From UBA10110 sp964354145 (lineage in GTDB: Bacteria; Patescibacteriota; Kazan-3B-28; UBA10110): 39,413 nt of DNA. Below, piece after piece: positions 8,594-16,787 of the stretch. A program made the position numbers and the translations under genes. Numbering within the stretch: position 1 is the stretch's first letter; each line of letters begins with the position of its first letter. The stretch covers positions 1 through 39,413 of the forward strand of contig CAYGXX010000001.1 in the NCBI GenBank assembly GCA_964354145.1, written 5' to 3'. The notes under the pieces are model-generated. The model searched no databases. It had not been told where the DNA came from and saw only the letters and a list, made by a program, of their open reading frames with translations.

Positions 8594-9358
8594 ATGAACT
8601 GGAAAGATAAAGATTATTTGCGGCTGACCATCATTGGAGCGTTGGTAGTTTTTGCTCTCAGCACGGTAGCTTTTGTTTACGCTTATTCACGCACAATGCA
8701 GCCCGCATCAGCTTTTACGGTAACCGCTGAAGGCAAATCAGTAATGGTCCCTGACAGGGCTAAATTTACTTTTACAGTTATAACGCAGGGTGGCACCGAT
8801 CCGGTGAAATTACAGAAAGAAAATACCACCAAGGTCAACGCCATTATTAAATATCTGCAAGAGCAGGGCGTGGATAAAAAGGATATCAAAACGGAAGGGT
8901 ATTACTTGAACCCTCAGTATAGTTATTCTGTGTGTCGCGAAAATACTTGCCCACCACCTAAGATTAATGGCTACGAAGTTAGAAATACAACTTCCGTTAA
9001 AACTAAAGATTTAGACAAGGCGGGCACGCTGATTTCCGGGGTCACGGAAAAAGGTGCCAACGAAGTTTCTAGTCTTGAACTGACCGTGGATGATAAAACC
9101 GTCGTAGAAAATCAAGCGCGAGAGGAGGCGATGAAAAAGGCTACCGACAAAGCCCGTGTGATGGCAAAAGCCGGTGGTTTTAGATTAGGCCGCTTGCTCT
9201 CTATTGATGAATATTCTCCTGGTGGTGTAACGCCAGTGTACGGGTATGGCATAGGCGGAGGAGAAAAAACTATTTCATCTACAACGCCAGCAGTGGATGT
9301 CCAACCCGGCTCGCAAGAATATATTGTGGATGTGACTCTGCGCTACGAGATCCGATAA
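8594..9358 (+). CDS. SIMPL (DUF541) domain protein
   Basis: A 254-residue exported or membrane-anchored protein: an N-terminal transmembrane segment (LTIIGALVVFALSTVAFVYA) and then the SIMPL/DUF541 domain, with VTAEGKSVMVPDRAKF near the start, NGYEVRNTTSVKT in the middle and a repeat of helices ending in KARVMAKAGG. The family is related to periplasmic oxidative-stress protein YggE; its molecular role is unsettled. GGAGGGG lies 5 bases before the ATG. The gene is a single unit with its own -10 box and a strong terminator. A cysteine pair (CRENTC) could form a disulfide. Confidence 0.85.
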   Translation: MNWKDKDYLRLTIIGALVVFALSTVAFVYAYSRTMQPASAFTVTAEGKSVMVPDRAKFTFTVITQGGTDPVKLQKENTTKVNAIIKYLQEQGVDKKDIKTEGYYLNPQYSYSVCRENTCPPPKINGYEVRNTTSVKTKDLDKAGTLISGVTEKGANEVSSLELTVDDKTVVENQAREEAMKKATDKARVMAKAGGFRLGRLLSIDEYSPGGVTPVYGYGIGGGEKTISSTTPAVDVQPGSQEYIVDVTLRYEIR

Positions 9359-9381
9359 TCCCGCAGCAGTAATTAATAATG

Positions 9382-9410
9382 AAAACTGGCTTCCAAAGCC
9401 AGTTTTCAGT
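9382..9410 (+). terminator. Terminator after the SIMPL gene
   Basis: Perfect 11-bp hairpin aaaactggctt / aagccagtttt with a 3-base loop; A-rich before and T-rich after, so it could work in both directions. Confidence 0.85.
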
Positions 9411-9439
9411 TTGACTATTAATGAATGATTTATTATATT
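9411..9439 (+). promoter_or_regulatory. Promoter of the 186-residue orphan
   Basis: TTGACT at 9411-9416, 17 bases, TATATT at 9434-9439. It directly follows the preceding terminator. Confidence 0.6.
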
Positions 9440-9470
9440 ATACTTACTTCCCAAAAAGGAGGGAGCTACC

Positions 9471-10031
9471 ATGTTCTTTGAATGGACACTAAAACTGCTG
9501 GCTACCCTCTTTCCTAATAGTAGGGGAGATGCGGTGGCCCTGTGGTCAGGGCTATCCCAAGACCGAGAGGGGTTTTGGGTGGGTCGCCCTGCGCCTGAGT
9601 TTGTGAACAGGTATCCCCGTACTACAACACGGATTTATTGTTCCGATGTCAACTTAGCACAGCTGACAAATGCTGAGTTGGTAGTGCGTGAGATTTTCAT
9701 CCCCGCAGTGAAGCGAGGAGCCACGCCGTCAACCGCCTCGGCGGACACCGCATTGCAAAAGATTGCACCAGAGTTTTTGGGGATGGTAATATTGATTTCA
9801 TCCCAGGACTGTGGGAATGCCACACGGATCTTTGATTCTCTCTTGGCTTCATCTGTAGGTGGAGAAGAGTTGCTCCTTAACCTAAAGGCCCTTAGAGGGC
9901 TTCTACCAGAATTGATAGAAGGGCTACGAGAGCCGCCTCGGTCAGAGTCAGTGTCAGTGGTAAGCGCTGGTAAGCGGATGGAGCTAGTATCTTGGAAATC
10001 TTTCATGTATCTGGAGCCGGGTGAATCCTAA
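9471..10031 (+). CDS. Hypothetical protein (orphan, 186 aa)
   Basis: I do not recognise this protein. It is soluble by composition, begins with a mildly hydrophobic helix (MFFEWTLKLLATLF), and has no catalytic motif I can name. AAGGAGGG lies 7 bases before the ATG, stronger than the sites of most core genes here. It has its own promoter and its own terminator, whose first arm overlaps the last codons. This makes it one of several stand-alone small genes in the window. Codon use looks like real coding sequence. Confidence 0.65.
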   Translation: MFFEWTLKLLATLFPNSRGDAVALWSGLSQDREGFWVGRPAPEFVNRYPRTTTRIYCSDVNLAQLTNAELVVREIFIPAVKRGATPSTASADTALQKIAPEFLGMVILISSQDCGNATRIFDSLLASSVGGEELLLNLKALRGLLPELIEGLREPPRSESVSVVSAGKRMELVSWKSFMYLEPGES

Positions 10032-10044
10032 CCCGGCTTTTCTC
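10016..10044 (+). terminator. Terminator overlapping the end of the orphan gene
   Basis: gccggg (10016-10021) pairs with cccggc (10032-10037), then ttttctctt. The stop codon lies within the loop. Confidence 0.85.
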
Positions 10045-10062
10045 TTGGATAGATAGCTACGG

Positions 10063-10074
10063 TATAATAAGACT
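10063..10074 (+). promoter_or_regulatory. -10 box placing the gatC start at the transcript 5' end
   Basis: TATAAT at 10063-10068 followed by aagact and then the ATG at 10075. The expected transcription start, about 7 bases after the -10 box, falls on the ATG itself, so gatC is probably leaderless. The der gene has the same arrangement and the same aagact spacer. Confidence 0.6.
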
Positions 10075-10374
10075 ATGGATTTTCAGAAAAATGAAATCAA
10101 GTGGGTAGCTCAGTTGGCCAAGTTAGAATTAGACCCAAAGGAAGTGAAGGAATACACCGATCAGCTGTCGGCGATTTTGGGATATGTAGCTGAGTTGCAG
10201 CAGGTTGATGTTGGTAAGGTGGAAGCTGTCGGGCAGATTACTGGCTTAACCAATCAGTTAGCCAAGGATGAAATTAGGACATGCGATCTTCCCCGAGAAA
10301 AGTTGTTAGTTAACGCGCCAGCCCAAGAAAAGGGCTACATTAAGGTAAAAAGTATTTTTGGCCGGGCGACTTAA
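10075..10374 (+). CDS. gatC: GatC, amidotransferase subunit C
   Basis: GatC is the small linker subunit of GatCAB, which amidates misacylated Glu-tRNA(Gln) and Asp-tRNA(Asn). It wraps around GatA and GatB and stabilises them. The 99 residues match the family: the N-terminal helix VAQLAKLELDPKEVKEY, the ILGYVAELQQVDV helix, and the C-terminal VKSIFG tail. There is no Shine-Dalgarno and the -10 box is 6 bases before the ATG. It is separated from gatA by 217 bases of repeats, unlike the usual contiguous gatCAB operon. Confidence 0.93.
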   Translation: MDFQKNEIKWVAQLAKLELDPKEVKEYTDQLSAILGYVAELQQVDVGKVEAVGQITGLTNQLAKDEIRTCDLPREKLLVNAPAQEKGYIKVKSIFGRAT

Positions 10375-10398
10375 CGCCTTGCGGCGTAATGTCCAATG

Positions 10399-10426
10399 TC
10401 ACCAATCTTCACCAATGCCACCAATT
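10399..10426 (+). repeat. Short degenerate 9-base tandem repeat
   Basis: Units of the form tcaccaatn repeat about three to four times at 9-base spacing between gatC and the palindromic repeat. Function unknown. Confidence 0.5.
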
Positions 10427-10451
10427 GTATCATTCTGGGCCACCCTTATTT

Positions 10452-10568
10452 GTCATGCTGAATTTACATCAGTCCTCCGTAGTTCGGAGAACGAAGGATG
10501 GATTTCAGCATCTCCAGCATAGAGATCCTAAAGCGAGTTCAGGATGACGGAAAGAGAAGCCAGAATGA
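10452..10568. repeat. Intergenic palindromic repeat between gatC and gatA
   Basis: A composite of palindromes: tgctgaattt pairs imperfectly with gatttcagca, an inner ctccg/cggag hairpin sits between them, and agatcctaaagcgagttc-aggatgac forms a second unit at 10522-10547. That second unit matches the segment inside der (25925-25950, other strand) at 22 of 26 positions. Confidence 0.75.
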
Positions 10569-10591
10569 CGGAGTAAAACTTAAATGTTCAT

Positions 10592-11995
10592 ATGAATATT
10601 ACCGAAGCGAAAAAAATTAATTTGGTGAAATGTTTGGCAGATATTCAAACAGCGCAAAGACAGCTGAATATTGTATTATCTATAGCTGATCAGCCCGGTA
10701 AGCTCAGCAAAGGCAGTTTGGCCGTGCCGTGTTTAGTGAAAGACAATATTGTAACGCTGGATTTCCCCACTACTTGCGCTTCTAAGATTCTTCAAGATTT
10801 CCAGTCGCCTTACGATGCCACTGTCGTCACTAAATTGAAAGAGGCAGGAGCTTGGATTGCCGGGAAGGCGAATTTAGATGAATTTGCCATGGGCTCGTCC
10901 ACTGAACATTCTGCTTTCGGCCCCACTAAGAATCCGGTAGATCTAACTAGGGTACCGGGGGGCAGCTCGGGAGGCTCAGTCGCCGCTGTGGCGGCGGGAG
11001 TAGTGCCTTTCGCGTTAGGTAGCGATACCGGTGGTTCCGTGCGCCAGCCAGCGGCCTTCTGCGGAGTGGTAGGTCTCAAGCCCACTTATGGTCGAGTTAG
11101 TCGGTATGGCTTGGTGGCGATGGCGAGTTCATTAGATCAGATTAGCCCAGTAGCTAACACAGTAGAGGACTGCGCCCTAGTTTTACAGACAATTGCCGGC
11201 AAGGATGAAAGGGATGCCACCTCTTTAGATGCTCCCGTACCGGATTATGTGTTAGAAATTAGAAAAGATATTAAAGGAATTAAGATCGGTCTCCCCCAAG
11301 AGTACTTCGGCGAAGGAGTGGATAGAGAAGTAGCCGACTTGACCCGCTCAGCTGTTGATCAATTAAAAAATCTGGGAGCGGAGGTGATAAATATACAGTT
11401 GCCGTATACGCAATACTCCCTGCCTACTTATTACATTATTCAACCCGCTGAAGTATCGGCTAATTTGGCTCGCTATGATGGAGTAAAGTACGGATTTTCT
11501 ACTGGTGGTGATGATAAAATTGAGACCATCATCGAAATGTACAAGCAGACCCGAAGTTTAGGATTTGGCCCAGAAGTAAAGCGGAGAATTATGTTAGGAA
11601 CCTATGTAACCTCTGCCGGATTCCGCGATGCTTACTATGATCGGGCTCGCAAAGTTGCCCAGCTCATTAAACAGGATTTTGATAAAGCATTTGAGCAAGT
11701 TGATATCATAATTGCTCCTACTGCGCCGACGACCGCTTTTAAGTTGGGCGAAAAGGTTAATGACCCATTGGCTATGTATATGTCAGATTTATTAACTGTT
11801 CCCGCTAACATCACCGGAATTCCGGCGATCTCGATTCCCTGCGGCATGCTCCAAGGCCTCCCGGTAGGATTGCAAATCATGGGTAAGCAGCTAGATGAGG
11901 CTACGGTGATGCGGGTAGCTTACGCTTTTGAACAAGCAACTCTTATGTCCGACTGGCGGAAGGAATTAATAAATAAACAACAAAGCTGGCGATGA
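10592..11995 (+). CDS. gatA: GatA, amidotransferase subunit A
   Basis: GatA is the amidase that frees ammonia from glutamine for tRNA-dependent amidation. The Ser-cisSer-Lys triad is visible: Lys50 (LVKDN), Ser126 (GGSSGGS) and Ser149 (GSDTGGS). The length of 467 is slightly short (usual about 485). The ATG at 10592 lies in cat-ATG-aat without a Shine-Dalgarno. The stop overlaps the next start (ATGA), so the downstream membrane protein is translationally coupled. With gatB it forms a three-gene unit. No GlnRS is in view, consistent with an indirect pathway for Gln-tRNA. Confidence 0.96.
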   Translation: MNITEAKKINLVKCLADIQTAQRQLNIVLSIADQPGKLSKGSLAVPCLVKDNIVTLDFPTTCASKILQDFQSPYDATVVTKLKEAGAWIAGKANLDEFAMGSSTEHSAFGPTKNPVDLTRVPGGSSGGSVAAVAAGVVPFALGSDTGGSVRQPAAFCGVVGLKPTYGRVSRYGLVAMASSLDQISPVANTVEDCALVLQTIAGKDERDATSLDAPVPDYVLEIRKDIKGIKIGLPQEYFGEGVDREVADLTRSAVDQLKNLGAEVINIQLPYTQYSLPTYYIIQPAEVSANLARYDGVKYGFSTGGDDKIETIIEMYKQTRSLGFGPEVKRRIMLGTYVTSAGFRDAYYDRARKVAQLIKQDFDKAFEQVDIIIAPTAPTTAFKLGEKVNDPLAMYMSDLLTVPANITGIPAISIPCGMLQGLPVGLQIMGKQLDEATVMRVAYAFEQATLMSDWRKELINKQQSWR

Positions 11996-12402
11996 CCCTC
12001 TGGTATTTGTTAATTATTTTGTTGGTTGGCTTAGCGCTGTTATGGTTTGTCAACAAGAGCGCGCGTCGGCGCCGATTAATCACCGAAAAAGATCGAGCTT
12101 TAATCGTTGCTAAATGGCAGGAAGTAGAGAGGCTTATGGATCAGAGCCGTTCGAAAGAAGCTATCTTTGAAGCCGATAAATTATTAGATTTTGTCTTTCG
12201 TAAAATCAATTTGCGCGGGGAGACCTTTGCTGACCGGCTCGAAACTGCCGAAAAAATCCTGACGAACTATCAGGACCTCTGGACCGCTCATAAACTGCGC
12301 AATAAATTAGCTCATGAGCTGGACTTCCAACCATCATTTCGCGAGGCGCAACGGGCAATTGATACTTTTGATCAGGCAATTAGACGATTAAGTAATCTTT
12401 AA
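11992..12402 (+). CDS. Membrane-anchored HEPN-like protein within the gat operon
   Basis: A 136-residue protein with an N-terminal transmembrane helix (WYLLIILLVGLALLWFV), a basic stop-transfer patch (KSARRRR), and an all-helical cytoplasmic domain. Near the end is RNKLAH (Arg103 to His108), an R-x4-H motif with Asn after the Arg, which is the signature of HEPN ribonucleases and nucleotide-binding HEPN proteins. Start and stop both overlap their neighbours (ATGA with gatA, TAATG with gatB), so its level is tied to GatA and GatB. Seen: TM helix, motif, overlaps. Inferred: HEPN fold and RNA-related role. It may instead be a scaffold with a chance motif. Confidence 0.65.
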   Translation: MTLWYLLIILLVGLALLWFVNKSARRRRLITEKDRALIVAKWQEVERLMDQSRSKEAIFEADKLLDFVFRKINLRGETFADRLETAEKILTNYQDLWTAHKLRNKLAHELDFQPSFREAQRAIDTFDQAIRRLSNL

Positions 12403-13793
12403 TGACTAAGTTGGTTTCCACTATTGGTTTAGAAATTCACGTGCAGCTAGCGACTAAAAGCAAGATGTTTTGCCGCTGTGATAATAATGCCGAGGGTAAA
12501 GAGCCCAATACGGTGGTGTGCCCGGTGTGTATGGGGTTTCCGGGAATATTGCCGGTCACGAATGCGACTGCCATAGAGTGGGGGACAAAAGCCGCCCTTG
12601 CCCTGGGCTGTAAAATTAATTTATTTCAGCGTTTCGATCGGAAGAACTATTTTTATCCCGATTTGCCTAAAGGATATCAAATTTCACAGTTTTTCTTTCC
12701 GGTAGGCGAGCACGGGGAAATCACCATTGATTATTTGCCAGAAACAGGCAAAGAGCGGGCTGAATTTACAGCGCGGATTAAACGAGTACATTTAGAAGAA
12801 GACGCTGGGAAATTAGTGCATGTTCAAGATGGCACCTTGGTTGATTTTAATCGCTGCGGCACCCCCCTGCTGGAAGTCGTGACTGAGCCCGATATCCATA
12901 GCCCCAGGGAGGCTCGGGCATTTATGCAAGAGCTTCAGAGAATTGTGCGGGTTTTAGGGATATCGATGGCAGATATGGAAAAAGGGCATTTGCGAGTTGA
13001 TGCCAACATCTCGATGGCTCCCGCCGATAGTAAAGAGCTGGGCACTTTGGTGGAGTTAAAAAATATGAATTCATTTCGGTTTGTAGAAAAAGCTTTAGAA
13101 TATGAAACAGAGCGGCAAACTGAGGTTATTCAAGGCGGGGGGGAGATCATCAAAGAGACCCGCGGTTGGGATGAAAAAAGCGGCACTACTTTATCTCAGC
13201 GCAGCAAGGAAGAGTTCAATGATTATCGTTATTTTCCTGAACCAGATTTACCGCCGATTGTACTAACCGATGCCGAGATCAAACAGTGGAGATCGGAGTT
13301 AGCTCAACTGCCAGCCGAGCTGCGCCGAGTTGCTTTAGCCAAAGGATTACCATATGGCCGGGTTGTTGAACTGCAAGAAGCAGGTTACTTGTCGCGCCTA
13401 ATTGAGGCGCTGGAGGTTGGTAGTGAGAATGTTTTATTGGCTGCAAATTGGATAGCCAAAAAATGGGAAAATAGTGATCAGTTTGTTAATTTCTTGCAGA
13501 CTATCAGACAGCATAAATTATCTACTAGCGAAGCCGCCCAGTTGTATAATCTAGTTGGTAAAGAAAAGAAACGGCCAGATGAGTTGGTAGACAGAATTGA
13601 AAAAGTGGACACAGCGGCTATAGAAAAAGCTATTGCCATCGTCTTAACGGCCCACCCTGATGCAATCTCCCAATACAAGGCAGGCGAGGCAAAGATAGTG
13701 GGATTCCTTATAGGGCAAGTAATGAGTGAATTACAAGGAAAAGGTGACGCCCAGACTATAAAATCCCTTCTAGAGCCTAAATTGACAGAATAA
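12402..13793 (+). CDS. gatB: GatB, amidotransferase subunit B
   Basis: GatB binds the misacylated tRNA, phosphorylates the side-chain carboxylate with ATP and transfers ammonia received from GatA. The N-terminus has the family start IGLEIHVQL, the zinc ligands CRCDN...CPVC, the core DLPKGYQISQ, and LEEDAGK; the C-terminal YqeY-like tail domain is present. The 463 residues are normal. The ATG shares a base with the stop of the preceding gene, so translation is coupled. The last codons contain the -35 box of the following promoter. Confidence 0.96.
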   Translation: MTKLVSTIGLEIHVQLATKSKMFCRCDNNAEGKEPNTVVCPVCMGFPGILPVTNATAIEWGTKAALALGCKINLFQRFDRKNYFYPDLPKGYQISQFFFPVGEHGEITIDYLPETGKERAEFTARIKRVHLEEDAGKLVHVQDGTLVDFNRCGTPLLEVVTEPDIHSPREARAFMQELQRIVRVLGISMADMEKGHLRVDANISMAPADSKELGTLVELKNMNSFRFVEKALEYETERQTEVIQGGGEIIKETRGWDEKSGTTLSQRSKEEFNDYRYFPEPDLPPIVLTDAEIKQWRSELAQLPAELRRVALAKGLPYGRVVELQEAGYLSRLIEALEVGSENVLLAANWIAKKWENSDQFVNFLQTIRQHKLSTSEAAQLYNLVGKEKKRPDELVDRIEKVDTAAIEKAIAIVLTAHPDAISQYKAGEAKIVGFLIGQVMSELQGKGDAQTIKSLLEPKLTE

Positions 13794-13810
13794 ATGATTT
13801 GTGGTATAAT
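13782..13810 (+). promoter_or_regulatory. Exact-consensus promoter at the end of gatB
   Basis: TTGACA at 13782-13787 inside the last codons of gatB, 17 bases, TATAAT at 13805-13810. It is the second perfect promoter of the window and drives the acidic protein gene and probably coupling ATPase 2. Confidence 0.85.
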
Positions 13811-13839
13811 TAAATTAGTGTCAAAAGGAGGGAACTTTA

Positions 13840-14232
13840 TTGGTTAATTTAGAGAAAATGGCTCCTGGTAGTGAAAATCCCTCCTTGTCTCAAAGTCCCC
13901 TTGAAAGAGAGAGAGAAGAGGGAAGCGAATTAGGTGGTATACCCGAGTCGGAGGTAATTGAATCCGGCGTTGTAACTAACGCTGCTGGCGAAACGCCATT
14001 TCCAGAAGGTACAGTAATTGAGGAATGGTCGCGGTCGGGTGATATAGAGGGACAGAGATCAGCCCAAGCATTATCTTCTGCTCAGCCGCAGACTGATTTT
14101 ATTAGTCGGTTAGATTTAGAAACAGAATGTTTATTGTTGATGGATCAAGCGGGTAAGATTAAGCTTACGCCGCAAGAGGTGACAGAGACGTTGAGAAAAC
14201 TTAAAGAGGAGAAGGAAAGTCTGATAAACTAG
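13840..14232 (+). CDS. Acidic hypothetical protein upstream of coupling ATPase 2
   Basis: A 130-residue acidic protein rich in Glu, Ser and Pro, likely disordered for its first 90 residues, with a charged helix at the C-terminus (KLTPQEVTETLRKLKEEKE). The TTG at 13840 is favoured because AAAGGAGGG lies 7 bases before it; the next ATG (13858) has no such site. It follows a perfect promoter and ends 24 bases before the ATPase gene, so the two are probably one operon. It could be a partner or chaperone of the ATPase, by position only. Confidence 0.6.
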   Translation: MVNLEKMAPGSENPSLSQSPLEREREEGSELGGIPESEVIESGVVTNAAGETPFPEGTVIEEWSRSGDIEGQRSAQALSSAQPQTDFISRLDLETECLLLMDQAGKIKLTPQEVTETLRKLKEEKESLIN

Positions 14233-14256
14233 AGGCAGATAATAATTAAAATAAAA

Positions 14257-16707
14257 ATGCTCTGGGAAGCCGTACTCACAATCCTGATTTTAGTTGGACT
14301 CGCAGCGGGCGGGTATTTTTTGTTGAAAGGTCGTAAGCAGGGTTTTGTCCGCCGACAGGCAGCGGCTGCTCTGAAGAGAAAGCTATTTTGTATTACCGTG
14401 CCCAAGGGTGATCCGGAAGCCGATAAGACCAAAGAGCTCAAAGACCTCATCGCTCCCGTAGAGGTTTTACTGCGCAATTTGCATGCTATGCAGGAAACCT
14501 TGAAGGGGGAGTACCTCTCGCTGGAGATCCTGTCCACCAAGGGATTGATTTCTTTTTATGCCAGCGTGCCAGGTTCGCTAGGGTCTTTATTAGAGAAACA
14601 AATTACAGCTCAGTACCCCGAAGCCACGGTGGAAGAAGCGGATGATCCCAATATTTTCCCCAAGCAGTGTGCTACCGCTGCTGTGCAGTTAACCTTAAAA
14701 AAAGATTTCGTTTTTCCTATTCGGACCTATAAAACATTTGAGAGCGACACCCTCAACGCCTTGACCAATGCCTTAAGCAAACTGAACGAGGCTGCGGAAG
14801 GGGCAGGAGTACAGATAATGGTCCGTCCGATAAATGATAAATGGCAGAAGAAAGGACAGTATATAGCCGGGCAGATGAAGGCAGGCAAGTTTTCTGAGGA
14901 ATCATTAACCAAGGGAGTGTTGAAGGGTATCGGTGGGTTGCTTGTTTCCGGCTCTGCGGGATCAAGTGACAAACAAAAACCAGAGGAGCCTAAACCCTTG
15001 ACCACCGCTCAAGAAAAAATCATCCAAGCGATCAGTGAAAAAGCTTCCCAGCCCGGTTTTGAAGTAGTGATTCGTCTAGTGACCGCTGCAGTGACAATCG
15101 AGGAAGCCAAGATTAATTTAAACAACCTCTTGAGTAGTTTCAGCCAATATACTTCGGATACTAATCGATTTACCATTGCTAAATTACCAGAAGCGAAGAT
15201 CATCACCCAATTTATTTTTCGATTGTTTAGCTTAGGCAAGCCCGACGTTTTGAATACTGAGGAGATTGCCTCCCTGTGGCATCTGCCAACCTCTCGACTG
15301 GAAACCCCTAACATCAAATGGATGCGCGCCAAGAAACTCCCGCCCCCTAGTAATTTACCTAAAGAGGGGATTACCCTTGGGAAAAGCGTGTACCGGGGCA
15401 TAGAAACTATTATAAAAATGAAAGACGATGATCGTCGGCGTCACGTCTATTGCATTGGTAAAACTGGCACCGGCAAAACTACTTGGATGCAGAATTTGGC
15501 TTATCAAGATATCCTAGCAGGTAAGGGTGTCTGCGTGGTGGACCCTCACGGTGACATGATAGATTGGCTGTTGGCCCGAGTGCCCAAGGAGAGGGTAGAT
15601 GATGTGATTCTATTTTACCCACCCGACTTAGATCGTCCCATGGGATTGAATATGTTAGAAGCCAAAACTCCCGCTCAGAAGCAAGAGGTAGTGGCACAGA
15701 TGATCGCTATCTTTTATAAGTTGTTTGATCCCACCGGCACTAATCAAATTATTGGCCCGATGTTCGAACATTATATGCGTAACGCTATGCTCGCCTTGCT
15801 GGCGGATGATGAGTCGGGAGCTACTTTGGTAGAGATCTCGCGTATGTTTACCGATGCCAAGTTTCGTGAGCAAAAACTGGCTAAAGTAACTGATCCCGTG
15901 GTCCGGCAGTTCTGGCTTCAGGAATATGCTCAGTCCCAACGGGGTCAGCAGTCTGCTGACATGTTAAGCTATGTCATCAGTAAGATCGGGCGGTTTATCA
16001 GCAATGATATGATGCGTAATATTGTGGGGCAGGCTCATTCTGCCTTTGATCTCCGGGATGTAATGGATAATAAAAAGATTCTCCTGATTAATTTAGCTAA
16101 AGGCCTCACTGGGGATATCAACAGTAATCTTTTAGGATTTATTCTGGTTTCTAAGATTCAGATGGCAGCCTTATCTAGAGTGGAGGTGCCGGAGAGTGAG
16201 CGCCAGGATTTCTATTTGTATATTGATGAGTTTCAAAATGTGACTACCGATTCCATTTCTATTATTCTATCCGAAGCGCGCAAGTATCATTTGAATTTAA
16301 TTGTCGCTCATCAGTTTGTGGCGCAATTAGATGAGAAGATCCGAGAAGCTGTTTTGGGGAATGTGGGGACTATGATAAGCTTTACTATCGGCGCCACTGA
16401 TGTGGAGGTGGTCGGCAAGCAATTTGCTCCTGAGGTCAGCGCCAACGACTTAATTAATATTGAGAATCGTAACGCGTATATTAAATTGTTGGTTGACGGA
16501 GCGGTCAGTAAGCCATTTAATTTAACTGCCTTACCGCCGATGGGGGAGGCGAGACCAAGGGTTGCCCAAGCGCTCAAGAATCTGTCGCGGCTGAAGTACG
16601 GTCGCGATAAGCGAGTGGTCGAGGCAGAGATCGCTAAAAGGAACCAGTTATTTAAAAAGAACAATGATCTGCCCGAGATGGGCGTTCAACCCGAAAGTTC
16701 CTTGTAA
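14257..16707 (+). CDS. VirD4/TraG-like coupling ATPase, paralog 2
   Basis: An 816-residue relative of the gene at 3584 with the same plan: N-terminal membrane helix (AVLTILILVGLAAGGYFLL), a long region without a named domain, Walker A GKTGTGKT near residue 407, DPHGDMIDWLL, and Walker B FYLYIDEFQN near 653 followed by SEARKYHLNLIVAHQ. It lacks the long Pro/Lys-rich tail of paralog 1. Coupling ATPases energise DNA or protein export; the substrate here is unknown. There is no clear Shine-Dalgarno before the ATG. The two paralogs flank the ligA to gat block on the same strand. Confidence 0.8.
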   Translation: MLWEAVLTILILVGLAAGGYFLLKGRKQGFVRRQAAAALKRKLFCITVPKGDPEADKTKELKDLIAPVEVLLRNLHAMQETLKGEYLSLEILSTKGLISFYASVPGSLGSLLEKQITAQYPEATVEEADDPNIFPKQCATAAVQLTLKKDFVFPIRTYKTFESDTLNALTNALSKLNEAAEGAGVQIMVRPINDKWQKKGQYIAGQMKAGKFSEESLTKGVLKGIGGLLVSGSAGSSDKQKPEEPKPLTTAQEKIIQAISEKASQPGFEVVIRLVTAAVTIEEAKINLNNLLSSFSQYTSDTNRFTIAKLPEAKIITQFIFRLFSLGKPDVLNTEEIASLWHLPTSRLETPNIKWMRAKKLPPPSNLPKEGITLGKSVYRGIETIIKMKDDDRRRHVYCIGKTGTGKTTWMQNLAYQDILAGKGVCVVDPHGDMIDWLLARVPKERVDDVILFYPPDLDRPMGLNMLEAKTPAQKQEVVAQMIAIFYKLFDPTGTNQIIGPMFEHYMRNAMLALLADDESGATLVEISRMFTDAKFREQKLAKVTDPVVRQFWLQEYAQSQRGQQSADMLSYVISKIGRFISNDMMRNIVGQAHSAFDLRDVMDNKKILLINLAKGLTGDINSNLLGFILVSKIQMAALSRVEVPESERQDFYLYIDEFQNVTTDSISIILSEARKYHLNLIVAHQFVAQLDEKIREAVLGNVGTMISFTIGATDVEVVGKQFAPEVSANDLINIENRNAYIKLLVDGAVSKPFNLTALPPMGEARPRVAQALKNLSRLKYGRDKRVVEAEIAKRNQLFKKNNDLPEMGVQPESSL

Positions 16708-16718
16708 AAAGGGGACTC

Positions 16719-16747
16719 TTGCCAAAAATTACTGAGTTTTGTATAAT
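16719..16747 (+). promoter_or_regulatory. Promoter of the 177-residue gene
   Basis: TTGCCA at 16719-16724, 17 bases, TATAAT at 16742-16747. Confidence 0.75.
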
Positions 16748-16787
16748 TTTTATAGTCTAGGAGCGTAAAAATAAAGATTTTAAGGAG

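Noticed and set aside
9635..10006. Antisense frame of 123 codons over the 186-residue orphan
   Set aside because: It lacks a ribosome site and promoter, while the + strand gene has both and a terminator.
10399..10426. Short regular repeats considered as a CRISPR
   Set aside because: Units are only 9 bases, directly adjacent, without spacers; no cas genes are in the window.
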